Below, piece after piece: positions 1 through 5,837 of a stretch of 11,055 nt of DNA (the stretch's first letter is position 1; each line of letters opens with the position of its first letter). Source of the DNA: SIG653 sp045578045. GTDB taxonomy: Bacteria > Bacillota > Clostridia > Oscillospirales > CAG-382. The notes under the pieces are model-generated. The model was not told the DNA's origin and searched no databases. It was given only the letters and a program-made list of their open reading frames with translations. Where the stretch lies: the NCBI GenBank assembly GCA_045578045.1, contig JAZNJM010000007.1, positions 1-11,055 on the forward strand, in the 5' to 3' direction. The position numbers were made by a program, and so were the translations under genes.

Positions 1-138
1 AAAAACTGACCAAGCGAGGCTTAATCAGTCTTTCTGATTATTATGCGAAAGTGCATATTCAAGTTTGAATTGAACCGCCGTATGCCGAACGGCACGTACG
101 GTGGTGTGAGAGGAGGGACATAATCCCTCCTACTCGAT
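1..138 (+). mobile_element. 3' end of a group II intron (domains V and VI)
   Basis: Bases 74-107 fold as a domain V hairpin. ACCGCCGTA pairs with TACGGTGGT (one G-U), a CG bulge follows the distal stem TGCC/GGCA, and the loop is GAAC. The CGC in the 5' strand resembles the catalytic triad of bacterial IIC-like introns, whereas most others have AGC. Bases 108-135 fold as domain VI: GAG/CTC and GGAGGGA/TCCCTCC around a CATAA loop, with A132 unpaired as the likely branch point. The intron should end at about 138 (…GAT), seven bases from the branch A. The 5' part lies outside the window. The class assignment is tentative. Confidence 0.8.
3..68 (+). CDS. C-terminal fragment of a probable group II intron-encoded protein (partial)
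   Basis: An open frame enters from the left edge and ends at TGA 66-68, giving the 21-residue tail KLTKRGLISLSDYYAKVHIQ plus V. Group II intron-encoded reverse transcriptase/maturase genes usually lie in domain IV and end shortly before domain V; here the stop codon is only three bases before the domain V stem. The position is therefore what supports the call; the peptide itself is too short to prove the family. If right, the full protein would carry reverse transcriptase and maturase activities that splice and mobilise the intron. Confidence 0.45.
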   Translation, partial: KLTKRGLISLSDYYAKVHIQV

Positions 139-143
139 TCTTG

Positions 144-172
144 TTGACAAACTTTTTTTATTATGATACAAT
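144..172 (+). promoter_or_regulatory. SigA-type promoter of the serine-rich lipoprotein gene
   Basis: TTGACA (144-149), a 17-bp spacer and TACAAT (167-172) with an upstream TG (164-165), an extended -10. Transcription would start near 179, about 30 bp before the start codon. The -35 box begins only about 5 bp after the predicted intron end. Confidence 0.8.
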
Positions 173-209
173 CAAGTTATGCATTATAGTATAAAAAGGT
201 GAATTTAAA

Positions 210-1448
210 ATGAATATATTAAAAAACAGGTTGAAAATAAAAATTTGTTTGGCTTTATTGGTTGCTTTAATTTTTTCGTCTTGTTCAACTGAAGAATCTT
301 CAAAGGGAAATTCGTCTATTGAACAAAGCGGAGTTTTTTCAGAAGTAACTGAAAATTCAGAGGACGTTAATTCTTCAAAAAGTGAAGAAAATTCAGAGAG
401 CGTTAATTCCTCAAATGATGGAGAAAATTCAGAGGGCGTTAATTCCTCAAACAGTGAAGAAAATTCAGAGGGCGTTAATTCCTCAAATGATGGAGAAAAT
501 TCAGAGGGCGTTAATTCCTCAAACAGTGGAGAAAATTCAGAGGACGTTAATTCCTCAAATGATGGAGAAAATTCAGAGGACGGTAATTCCTCAAACAGTG
601 GAGAAAATTCAGCGGACGTAAATTCCTCAAATAGTGAAGAATCCTCAGAAGATGTAACGTCTGAGAGTTCGTTGGATTCTGAAGATGTTGAGAAATCAGA
701 AGATTCTCCGGGTGAACCAGTTTCCAAAGATTATAATAGTTCTGAGGATACGTCCGAAGAGAGTGGAGACTCGAAGGATACGTCAGACCAGACTTCTGAG
801 GAATCGTCTGATTCCTCGGAATCAAAAAGCGAAGCGGAAAATGACAGCTCAGATGATTATTTGATTTTTGATATTCCCGAAGAATATGAAAATCTCAATT
901 CGTATAAGGCTTTAGAAACTTTGGGTGAAGAAATTTCAGACGCTGTTTATATTGAGATGCATACCAAAACAAAATATATGAATCAAGATATAGATATGAC
1001 TATAAAAAGCTGGGAAAGTTCAAAAACAGATGCTATTCTTACTCAAGTTATTTATGAGCGTGGCGGATCTGTTATTTTCTCGCAGAAAGAATTAATGGTA
1101 GACGGCGTTAAATACATTATAGATGATAAACAAAAGACCTATTGCGTTGTTCCGGAAAGTGAATATCTGGATATTGACGAGCTATTGGAGAAGGGTTCTA
1201 TTGAGAGCGTTGAAACGAAAAATGAGCTTGTTGGCTTGGAAATATGCGTTGCCGATTGGTTTACGTTAAGCGATGGTTCACGTGTTGGATTTTATACTAA
1301 AGACGGGGATTTAAAATATATTGGAATGTCGAAAACATTTTTCGGTCAAACAACAGAGCTTGTTTTTAAAACCACAATTCGAAATGATAATTCTGAAATT
1401 GTTTTTTCTATTCCCAAAGATTATGCATTAGTTGAGTATAAAAACTGA
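210..1448 (+). CDS. Serine-rich repeat lipoprotein, function unknown
   Basis: A 412-residue predicted lipoprotein. The N-terminus has a basic start, a hydrophobic stretch (residues 10-22) and Cys25 in the context FSSC, a plausible lipobox, so the mature protein should be anchored on the outer face of the membrane. Residues 48-143 are eight 12-residue repeats of the type ENSE(G/D)VNSSN(DG/SG/SE), followed by about 80 more residues rich in Ser, Glu and Asp; this looks like a flexible acidic linker or wall spacer. Residues about 225-412 form a folded domain (it ends VFSIPKDYALVEYKN) whose strand-rich pattern recalls LolA-like lipoprotein domains, but that is only a resemblance. The start is ATG 210, with AAGGTG about 9 bases upstream. 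It is followed by its own terminator. No substrate or partner can be inferred. Confidence 0.85.
   Translation: MNILKNRLKIKICLALLVALIFSSCSTEESSKGNSSIEQSGVFSEVTENSEDVNSSKSEENSESVNSSNDGENSEGVNSSNSEENSEGVNSSNDGENSEGVNSSNSGENSEDVNSSNDGENSEDGNSSNSGENSADVNSSNSEESSEDVTSESSLDSEDVEKSEDSPGEPVSKDYNSSEDTSEESGDSKDTSDQTSEESSDSSESKSEAENDSSDDYLIFDIPEEYENLNSYKALETLGEEISDAVYIEMHTKTKYMNQDIDMTIKSWESSKTDAILTQVIYERGGSVIFSQKELMVDGVKYIIDDKQKTYCVVPESEYLDIDELLEKGSIESVETKNELVGLEICVADWFTLSDGSRVGFYTKDGDLKYIGMSKTFFGQTTELVFKTTIRNDNSEIVFSIPKDYALVEYKN
351..638 (+). repeat. In-frame 36-bp tandem repeat, 8 units
   Basis: Eight units of 36 bp, each starting GAAAATTCAG, encode 12-residue repeats; a decayed ninth unit follows to about 674. 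The last two residues of the units alternate (NDG, then NSE or NSG), so part of the array behaves as a 72-bp higher-order repeat. The unit is a multiple of three, so changes in copy number would keep the frame. Confidence 0.93.
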
Positions 1449-1471
1449 TATAAATACAATAAAATAATAAG

Positions 1472-1505
1472 TGCCGTTTTATCAAAAGACGGCATTTTTA
1501 TTTTT
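1472..1505 (+). terminator. Intrinsic terminator after the lipoprotein gene
   Basis: TGCCGT pairs with ACGGCA, extended by TTTT/AAAA with one bulged G, and followed by a T-rich tract. It separates the lipoprotein gene from putP. Confidence 0.8.
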
Positions 1506-1582
1506 GTTTGAAAGACAGCAGCGGTGGGAAGATAAAAAAACTGTGAGAATGTAAATATTTTATAAAGGAATACGTTGTGCTA

Positions 1583-1629
1583 TTGACTTTTATCTTTGAA
1601 TCGAGTATTATTTATATTAATGATATAAT
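1583..1629 (+). promoter_or_regulatory. Promoter(s) of putP
   Basis: TTGACT (1583-1588), a 17-bp spacer and TATTAT (1606-1611) make a good SigA-type promoter. A second candidate is the extended -10 TGATATAAT at 1621-1629, which lacks a good -35 box. Either leaves an untranslated leader of about 80-100 bases before the GTG start. I see no known riboswitch in the leader. Confidence 0.65.
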
Positions 1630-1717
1630 TGGATATTTATTTGTTTTTTTGAATTTTAACAATATTCAGTATGTCAAAATATCTGCGAAAAAATAAAAAA
1701 TGCAGGAGGGTGAATCT

Positions 1718-3304
1718 GTGGATAGTAAAACAATACAGATTTTAATTTCTATGATCATCTATATGGCGGTGGTCATTTTAATCGGTGCACTTTACGCAAA
1801 GCGTGCAAACAAGAACTCGGAAGAGTATTTTTTAGGTGGACGTTCTCTTGGTCCTTGGGTAACGGCAATGAGTGCGGAAGCCTCTGATATGAGTGGTTGG
1901 CTTTTGATGGGACTTCCAGGCGTTGCTTATTGGTGTGGACTTGCAGACGCATTCTGGACGGCTGTTGGCTTGGCTGTTGGTACATACGTTAACTGGCTTT
2001 TAGTTTCAAAGCGTTTACGTCGATACAGTGTTCGCGCAAACAACTCCATAACCTTGCCAGATTTCTTCTCTAACCGTTTCCGTGAAAAGAAAAAGACGAT
2101 AATGCTCATCTCTGCGGCGTTTATTCTTATTTTCTTTACGGTTTATGCCTCAAGCTGTTTTGTAACTTGCGGAAAACTTTTCTCAACCCTTTTTGGTGCT
2201 TCTTATCAGTCTATGCTCATATTGGGTGCGGCTTTCGTTTTGCTTTATACAATTTTGGGTGGGTTCCTTGCTGAAAGCGTTTCAGACTTTATGCAGGCTA
2301 TCGTTATGGTGACAGCTCTTTCTGTTATTGTTATCATCGGTGTTTTCAAAGCAGGCGGAATTGGTGAGATTATTGAAAACGCAAAAGATATCCCAGGATT
2401 TTTACAGTTTATGGGAATTGCAAAACCTCAAACGGAAGACGTTGGAGGCGTTGCAACTCAGATTATGAATTCAACGGGTGATGGCGTTCTTTGGGGTGAT
2501 GGGGGTAAATATTCAATTTTATCTGTTTTCTCCGCTATGGCTTGGGGACTTGGATATTTTGGTATGCCTCAGGTTCTCCTTCGTTTTATGGCTATTCGCC
2601 GTGAAAGCGAATTAAAGGCTTCTCGCAGAATCGCAACCGTTTGGGTTCTCATATCCCTTGCTGTTGCTGTGTTTATCGGTATTATGGGCCGTCAGCTCTA
2701 CCCAACTGCTCATTTAACGGCAAGCGGTGCTGAAGGTATCTTTATAACCTTATCAACGAGCTTTTTACCTCCTATTATTGCAGGTTTCGTTATGGCGGGT
2801 ATTCTTGCTGCAACAATTAGCTCTTCCGACTCATATTTGCTTATTGCGGCTTCTGCCCTTGCAAAGAACGTTTTCCAAGGCATTTTAAAGAAAGATGCAA
2901 CGGATAAACAAGTTATGAAGGTTTCCCGTATAACACTTTTAGTTCTCACTCTTATCGGTATTCTTATCGCTCTTGACGAAAACAGCGTTATTTTCTCCAT
3001 CGTTTCTTTTGCTTGGGCTGGTTTTGGTGCAACGTTTGGTCCTCTTATGATTTTCTCTCTTTTCTGGAAACGCATAAATAAGGCGGGTGCTATTGCAGGT
3101 ATGGTAAGCGGTGCGGGAATGGTATTCCTTTGGAAACTCTGTATCAGCAAACTTGGCGGTGCTTTTGCAATTTACGAATTGCTTCCCGCTTTCATATTCT
3201 CCTCTATCGTTATAGTTATCGTTTCTCTTGCAACGAAAGCTCCTTCAAAAGAAATTCAAGAAGATTTTGAGGCTGTTTGTTCTGGAAACGTTTCTGATAA
3301 GTAA
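1718..3304 (+). CDS. putP: Sodium/proline symporter PutP
   Basis: A 528-residue member of the solute:sodium symporter family that imports L-proline with Na+. It shares long blocks with E. coli PutP (502 aa): LGGRSLGP at residues 39-46, ASDMSGWLLMGLPG at 55-68 (Asp57 matches the Na+-binding Asp55 of E. coli PutP), a WGLGYFGMPQ block, an ATISSSDSYLL stretch at the second sodium-site region, and SFAWAGFGATFGP. It has the many hydrophobic spans expected for about 12-13 helices. The extra length is partly a loop of about 25 residues near residues 225-260. The frame is open from ATG 1700, but AGGAGGG at 1704-1710 lies inside that extension and 7 bases before GTG 1718, so GTG is the likely start and matches the family N-terminus. 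It is monocistronic, with its own promoter and terminator. Proline import for nutrition or osmotic balance is the expected role. Confidence 0.95.
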   Translation: MDSKTIQILISMIIYMAVVILIGALYAKRANKNSEEYFLGGRSLGPWVTAMSAEASDMSGWLLMGLPGVAYWCGLADAFWTAVGLAVGTYVNWLLVSKRLRRYSVRANNSITLPDFFSNRFREKKKTIMLISAAFILIFFTVYASSCFVTCGKLFSTLFGASYQSMLILGAAFVLLYTILGGFLAESVSDFMQAIVMVTALSVIVIIGVFKAGGIGEIIENAKDIPGFLQFMGIAKPQTEDVGGVATQIMNSTGDGVLWGDGGKYSILSVFSAMAWGLGYFGMPQVLLRFMAIRRESELKASRRIATVWVLISLAVAVFIGIMGRQLYPTAHLTASGAEGIFITLSTSFLPPIIAGFVMAGILAATISSSDSYLLIAASALAKNVFQGILKKDATDKQVMKVSRITLLVLTLIGILIALDENSVIFSIVSFAWAGFGATFGPLMIFSLFWKRINKAGAIAGMVSGAGMVFLWKLCISKLGGAFAIYELLPAFIFSSIVIVIVSLATKAPSKEIQEDFEAVCSGNVSDK

Positions 3305-3334
3305 AAAACGATTTGTAAATAAGATGTGATTTAT

Positions 3335-3391
3335 AAACCGAAACGTAGTTTTGATTTTAAAAGTCAAACCTATGTTTCGGTTTGTTTTTTT
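3335..3391 (+). terminator. Intrinsic terminator after putP
   Basis: AAACCGAAAC (3335-3344) pairs perfectly with GTTTCGGTTT (3374-3383), with an inner helix TTTGA/TCAAA, and the 3' side runs into seven or more T residues. Confidence 0.85.
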
Positions 3392-3411
3392 GGAAATTTT
3401 AATAACGTTTC

Positions 3412-3423
3412 TGAATATAATAT
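3412..3423 (+). promoter_or_regulatory. Possible promoter -10 region of sigK
   Basis: TATAAT at 3416-3421 lies about 30 bp before the sigK start, but I see no good TTGACA-like box 17 bp upstream. In other spore formers sigK is transcribed by SigE in the mother cell; I could not match a convincing SigE promoter here. Confidence 0.3.
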
Positions 3424-3450
3424 AGGGAATAGATATTTCAGGAGGGCGTT

Positions 3451-4140
3451 ATGTTGGGATTTCTTTTGAAATTCGTATTTTTATTTCTGAGGGTTAACGG
3501 TATAAATTCGTTCCCCGATCCACTTTCAGCGGAAGAAGAAAAAAATTGTTTTCAACTTGCATCAAAGGGTGATGAAAAAGCAAGAGAAAAACTTATTATG
3601 CATAATCTCAGGCTTGTTGCTCACATTGTTAAAAAGTATTATTCAACGTTTAAAGAACAAGATGACCTTATTTCCATCGGAACTATAGGACTTATTAAAG
3701 CTATCGACTCATTTAACGGCGAAAAAGGTGCAAAATTTGCAACGTATGCAGGAAAATGTATTCAAAATGAAATTCTTATGTTTTTCAGAAGTCAGAAAAA
3801 ACTCAACAATGAGACTTCCATAAATGAAAGTATTGATTTCGACAAAGACGGAAACCCTTTGACTTATATGGAAATTCTTTCCGAAGATGACAATATTCTC
3901 GAAAATACTTATGAAAGTATCAGAATGAACGTTATGATGGACGCTATAAAAAACGCTTTGGACAAAAGAGAACGTGAAATAATTGAAAAAAGGTACGGAC
4001 TCATTAACGGAACAGAGCTTCCGCAACGTGAGGTTGCAAAGGATTTGGGAATTTCTCGTTCATACGTTTCAAGACTTGAAAAAACTGCTCTTAAAAAAAT
4101 CGAATCGTATATGCGACAACGTGGTATGGACGGAGAATAA
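3451..4140 (+). CDS. sigK: RNA polymerase sporulation sigma factor SigK (with pro-sequence)
   Basis: A 229-residue sigma-70 family protein that aligns along its length with B. subtilis pro-sigma-K (241 aa). It has a hydrophobic N-terminus LLKFVFLFLRV followed by SFPDPLS (AFPQPLS in B. subtilis), HNLRLVAHIVKKY and DDLISIGTIGLIKAI (region 2, residues 51-84), and a C-terminal helix-turn-helix PQREVAKDLGISRSYVSRLEK (region 4, residues 191-211). SigK directs late mother-cell genes for spore coat and cortex. The hydrophobic pro-sequence implies membrane-held inactive precursor and cleavage by a SpoIVFB-type protease; this follows from the family and is not shown here. The reading frame is uninterrupted, so no skin element splits it. 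The start ATG 3451 has AGGAGGG 5 bases upstream. No partner gene is adjacent. Confidence 0.93.
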   Translation: MLGFLLKFVFLFLRVNGINSFPDPLSAEEEKNCFQLASKGDEKAREKLIMHNLRLVAHIVKKYYSTFKEQDDLISIGTIGLIKAIDSFNGEKGAKFATYAGKCIQNEILMFFRSQKKLNNETSINESIDFDKDGNPLTYMEILSEDDNILENTYESIRMNVMMDAIKNALDKREREIIEKRYGLINGTELPQREVAKDLGISRSYVSRLEKTALKKIESYMRQRGMDGE

Positions 4141-4204
4141 AAAAGTCGCTATTGTAGAGTGTATAAGCGGTTGTTAAAAGGCAAAGCGTTTTATTTTTGT
4201 CAAC

Positions 4205-4267
4205 AGACAGAGGTTGAAAGGTCTTTATTGGTTATGAAATGAAACTATAATGCCTTTCAATCTGTCT
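4205..4267 (+). other. Long inverted repeat downstream of sigK
   Basis: AGACAGA and TTGAAAGG (4205-4221) pair with CCTTTCAA and TCTGTCT (4253-4267): 15 base pairs broken by a GG bulge, with a 31-base loop. A T-rich tract with repeated TCTGTTTT follows, so it may serve as the sigK terminator, but the T run is not immediate. The rest of 4141-4347 holds no gene I can support. Confidence 0.55.
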
Positions 4268-4347
4268 ACGTCTGTTTTCTTATTTTATGTCTGTTTTTCT
4301 TTGCTTTTTGTTTGCTTTCGTCTGTGAAACTTTTTTGGTTTAAACTA

Positions 4348-4376
4348 TTGACAAAGGATTATTGTTGTGGTAAAAT
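4348..4376 (+). promoter_or_regulatory. Promoter of the tRNA-Gly gene
   Basis: TTGACA (4348-4353), a 17-bp spacer and TAAAAT (4371-4376) with an extended -10 TG (4368-4369). Transcription would start near 4383, about 11 bp before the mature tRNA. No equally good promoter is seen before tRNA-Ala, so both tRNAs may depend on it. Confidence 0.85.
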
Positions 4377-4393
4377 CTATCTCGTTCATATGT

Positions 4394-4467
4394 GCGAGTG
4401 TAACTCAATGGTAGAGTGTCGGCTTCCCAAGCCGGTTACGCGGGTTCGATTCCCGTCACTCGCTCCA
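4394..4467 (+). tRNA. tRNA-Gly (anticodon CCC)
   Basis: A complete cloverleaf of 74 nt including encoded CCA. The acceptor stem GCGAGTG/CACTCGC is perfect; the anticodon stem is TCGGC/GCCGG with loop TTCCCAA (anticodon CCC at 4426-4428, reading GGG); the T arm is GCGGG-TTCGATT-CCCGT. Discriminator base T fits bacterial glycine tRNAs. Confidence 0.95.
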
Positions 4468-4547
4468 GTCCTGGCGGACGGCTAATAGTCCTAGCGGACG
4501 GCTAATGGTCCTAGCGGACGGCTAATGGTCCTAGCGGACGGCTAATA
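4468..4547 (+). repeat. 20-bp tandem repeat, 4 units, directly after tRNA-Gly
   Basis: Four consecutive 20-bp units (GTCCTAGCGGACGGCTAATG with single changes) begin at the base after the tRNA CCA. Within and between units GGAC can pair with GTCC, so a transcript could form a chain of small hairpins. The core GCGGACGGCTAAT occurs eight times between 4474 and 4764. Confidence 0.95.
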
Positions 4548-4802
4548 TCGTGTGAGTTTTTCAAGACTTTGAGACTTGCTTCGAAGGTAAAAACAATCAC
4601 GGGATTAAAGATTGAAAGACTTGCGGACGGCTAATGGTCCTAGCGGACGGCTAATATCGTGTGGGTTTTTCAAGACTTTGAGACTTGTTTCGAAGGTAAA
4701 AACAATCACGGGATTAAAGATTGAAAGACTTGCGGACGGCTAATGGTCCTAGCGGACGGCTAATGTCGTGTGAGTTTTTCAAGACTTTGAGACTTGTTTC
4801 GA
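4548..4802 (+). repeat. 109-bp direct repeat, two full copies and a partial third
   Basis: Copies start at 4548, 4657 and 4766 with each TCGTGTG; the third breaks off at about 4802. Each full copy ends with two of the 20-bp-type units. Inside a copy, GTTTTT and AAAAAC, flanked by CGTG and CACG, can close a larger hairpin. No ORF is supported in the array. Confidence 0.93.
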
Positions 4803-4896
4803 TGTTGAAAAAATATCTTAACGATATGTTTTGTCTTTAATAATCAGACGAACTAAATATATAGATATCGAAAAAGATTAGTTTCTTCTTTTGGTT

Positions 4897-5048
4897 CTTT
4901 TCTTCTTTTCAAAGAAGAAAAGAAAACGTATAGAAGAAAAGAAAATGTATGAAAGAAAACATATAGAAGAAAGGAAAAGTATGAAAGAAAACGTATAAAA
5001 GAAAACGTATAAAAGAAAACGTATAAAAGAAGAGAAAGCATATAGAAA
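4897..5048 (+). repeat. Purine-rich 14-bp tandem repeat led by a 12-bp inverted repeat
   Basis: A perfect inverted repeat, CTTTTCTTCTTT (4897-4908) and AAAGAAGAAAAG (4911-4922), is followed by degenerate to exact copies of AAGAAAACGTATAA up to the start of tRNA-Ala. One strand is almost pure A and G. A frame on the minus strand is open here only because of the repeat composition. There is no clear promoter for tRNA-Ala; TTGTCT (4831) with TAAATA (4854) is a weak candidate. Confidence 0.85.
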
Positions 5049-5055
5049 ATAATAA

Positions 5056-5131
5056 GGGGGCGTAGCTCAGTTGGGAGAGCGATGCGTTCGCAACGCATAG
5101 GTCATGGGTTCGAATCCCACCGTCTCCACCA
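5056..5131 (+). tRNA. tRNA-Ala (anticodon CGC)
   Basis: A complete 76-nt cloverleaf with encoded CCA. The acceptor stem GGGGGCG/CGTCTCC includes the G3-U70 wobble that identifies alanine tRNAs. The anticodon stem is ATGCG/CGCAT with loop TTCGCAA (anticodon CGC at 5089-5091, reading GCG). The D arm TAGCTCAGTTGGGAGAGC is typical. Its 3' end serves as the copied sequence in the insertion site downstream. Confidence 0.95.
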
Positions 5132-5174
5132 GAAAAACTAAGTGGATACCGATAGGTATCTGCTTAGTTTTTTT
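5127..5174 (+). repeat. 48-bp direct repeat, left copy
   Basis: From the CACCA of the tRNA end through the terminator T run, this 48-nt stretch is identical to 8391-8438. Confidence 0.95.
5134..5174 (+). terminator. Intrinsic terminator of tRNA-Ala (copy 1 of a repeated terminator)
   Basis: A 17-bp stem starts with AAAACTAAG/CTTAGTTTT and continues with TGGATACC/GGTATCTG (two G-U pairs), closed by a GATA loop and ending in seven T. The same sequence recurs at 8397-8439. Confidence 0.92.
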
Positions 5175-5184
5175 AATAGAACGA

Positions 5185-5291
5185 GGGGATTCGAGGGGAG
5201 CGGTAGTGAATTGACTTGCCGGGGGCAAGTCAAGAGCCGCGGAAGACCGTAGGGCGTCGAGCCCGAAGACCGAATCCCACCGTCTCCACCA
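5185..5291 (+). other. GC-rich foldable segment ending in a copy of the tRNA-Ala 3' end
   Basis: Positions 5271-5291 repeat exactly the last 21 nt of tRNA-Ala (5111-5131), from the T arm through CCA. The preceding segment is GC-rich against an AT-rich background and self-complementary. GGGATTCG (5186-5193) pairs with CGAATCCC (5271-5278), and within it lie GCGG/CCGC, a perfect 10-bp hairpin TTGACTTGCC/GGCAAGTCAA (5211-5233) and GGGC/GCCC (5252-5264). It also holds a direct repeat GAAGACCG (5242 and 5265). No cloverleaf is complete, so it is not a second tRNA gene. It may be a relic of an earlier insertion at the tRNA end, or a tRNA-tailed repeat element. Confidence 0.85.
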
Positions 5292-5330
5292 ATGACGTAT
5301 CTGTTCGAACTAATAGAACAGAAATGATAC

Positions 5331-5367
5331 AAAATCAATCAGAAAATAAAATCTGGTTGATTTTTTT
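5331..5367 (+). terminator. Intrinsic terminator near the left end of the island
   Basis: AAATCAATCAGA (5332-5343) pairs with TCTGGTTGATTT (5352-5363; one G-U), followed by T residues. An A-rich 5' side means it could also act on the other strand. A smaller dyad, GTATC/TGTTC with GAACA/GATAC, lies just upstream (5297-5330). Confidence 0.8.
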
Positions 5368-5413
5368 GTTTGCAAAAAAACAATATGCTATGTTAGTGTG
5401 TATTGCTTTGCTG

Positions 5414-5457
5414 AACCCTTGAGTTTTGATATGCAATGTCAAAACTCATAGGGGGTT
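5414..5457 (+). other. Hairpin upstream of the small island ORF
   Basis: GAGTTTTGA (5421-5429) pairs with TCAAAACTC (5439-5447), extended by AACCC/GGGTT (5414-5418 and 5453-5457). No T run follows, so it is probably not a terminator. A 13-nt sequence beginning at 5454 (GGTTAGGACTTAT) recurs at 5557-5569 inside the next ORF. Confidence 0.6.
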
Positions 5458-5492
5458 AGGACTTATGACAAGTTAAAGTACTATAATTTGAA

Positions 5493-5768
5493 GTGATTTA
5501 CAAACTGAAAAAAGAAAATAAATTAAGACTAACAATATGCATAAGTCAAAGCAAGTGGTTAGGACTTATATATAACACAAAAGAAAACTATGAAAAATTT
5601 GATGCTATGATAAAAGAAGTTGATGAAGAATATAGAACTATAGTAAATTTTGCAAAATACAAAATTGTAATGTTTGCAATGGCTAAACTTATGGAAATGG
5701 AATCAACAGAACAAAACAAAGTTGCATTATATTTGTTTAATAAATTGATTTTTCTTAAAATATATTGA
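5493..5768 (+). CDS. Small protein of unknown function, 91 aa
   Basis: I do not recognise this protein. It starts with GTG 5493 (the frame is closed by TAA 5484-5486 just before), is rich in Lys and Glu, and has no signal peptide or obvious membrane segment. It contains TICISQSKWLGLIYN and an apparently helical middle, EEYRTIVNFAKYKIVMFAMAKLMEME. No clear ribosome binding site precedes it; TATAAT at 5482-5487 lies too close to the start to be a normal promoter. Composition and codon choice match tetR and the ABC genes, so it belongs to the island. Its stop codon overlaps the -35 box of tetR. It could be a truncated C-terminal remnant of a longer gene. Confidence 0.45.
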   Translation: MIYKLKKENKLRLTICISQSKWLGLIYNTKENYEKFDAMIKEVDEEYRTIVNFAKYKIVMFAMAKLMEMESTEQNKVALYLFNKLIFLKIY

Positions 5769-5793
5769 CTTTTGCGACTTTTTAAATTATAAT
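5765..5793 (+). promoter_or_regulatory. SigA-type promoter of the tetR-ABC-permease operon
   Basis: TTGACT (5765-5770), a 17-bp spacer and TATAAT (5788-5793). The expected start of transcription, near 5800, falls inside the palindrome that follows, giving a leader of about 38 bases. Confidence 0.88.
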
Positions 5794-5824
5794 TGCAACA
5801 TATGTTTTAAAACATGTGTTGCAA
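5793..5824 (+). promoter_or_regulatory. 32-bp palindromic operator, probable TetR-family binding site
   Basis: The half-sites TTGCAACA…TGTTTT and AAAACATG…TTGCAA form a 32-bp inverted repeat with a single mismatched base pair, centred at 5808/5809. It covers the last base of the -10 box and the transcription start and ends just before the Shine-Dalgarno sequence, which fits autorepression by the next gene's product. Confidence 0.85.
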
Positions 5825-5837
5825 AAAGGAGACTATT

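Noticed and set aside
161..727. Long minus-strand frame opposite the lipoprotein gene
   Set aside because: It is open only because the 36-bp repeat lacks stops in that frame; no ribosome binding site, and the plus-strand gene has a promoter, lipobox and terminator.
2710..3150. Minus-strand ORF inside putP
   Set aside because: Shadow frame of a strongly supported gene, without start signals.
3451..4140. sigK interrupted by a skin-like element
   Set aside because: The reading frame is continuous from the pro-sequence to region 4.
4468..4802. CRISPR array
   Set aside because: The 20-bp units are contiguous with no unique spacers, and the 109-bp repeat is a simple direct repeat; no cas genes are present.
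4853..5098. Minus-strand ORF across the purine-rich array into tRNA-Ala
   Set aside because: Low-complexity translation of the repeat and overlap with a tRNA gene.
5271..5291. Second tRNA-Ala gene
   Set aside because: Only the T arm half and acceptor 3' strand are present; there is no D arm, anticodon arm or 5' acceptor strand.
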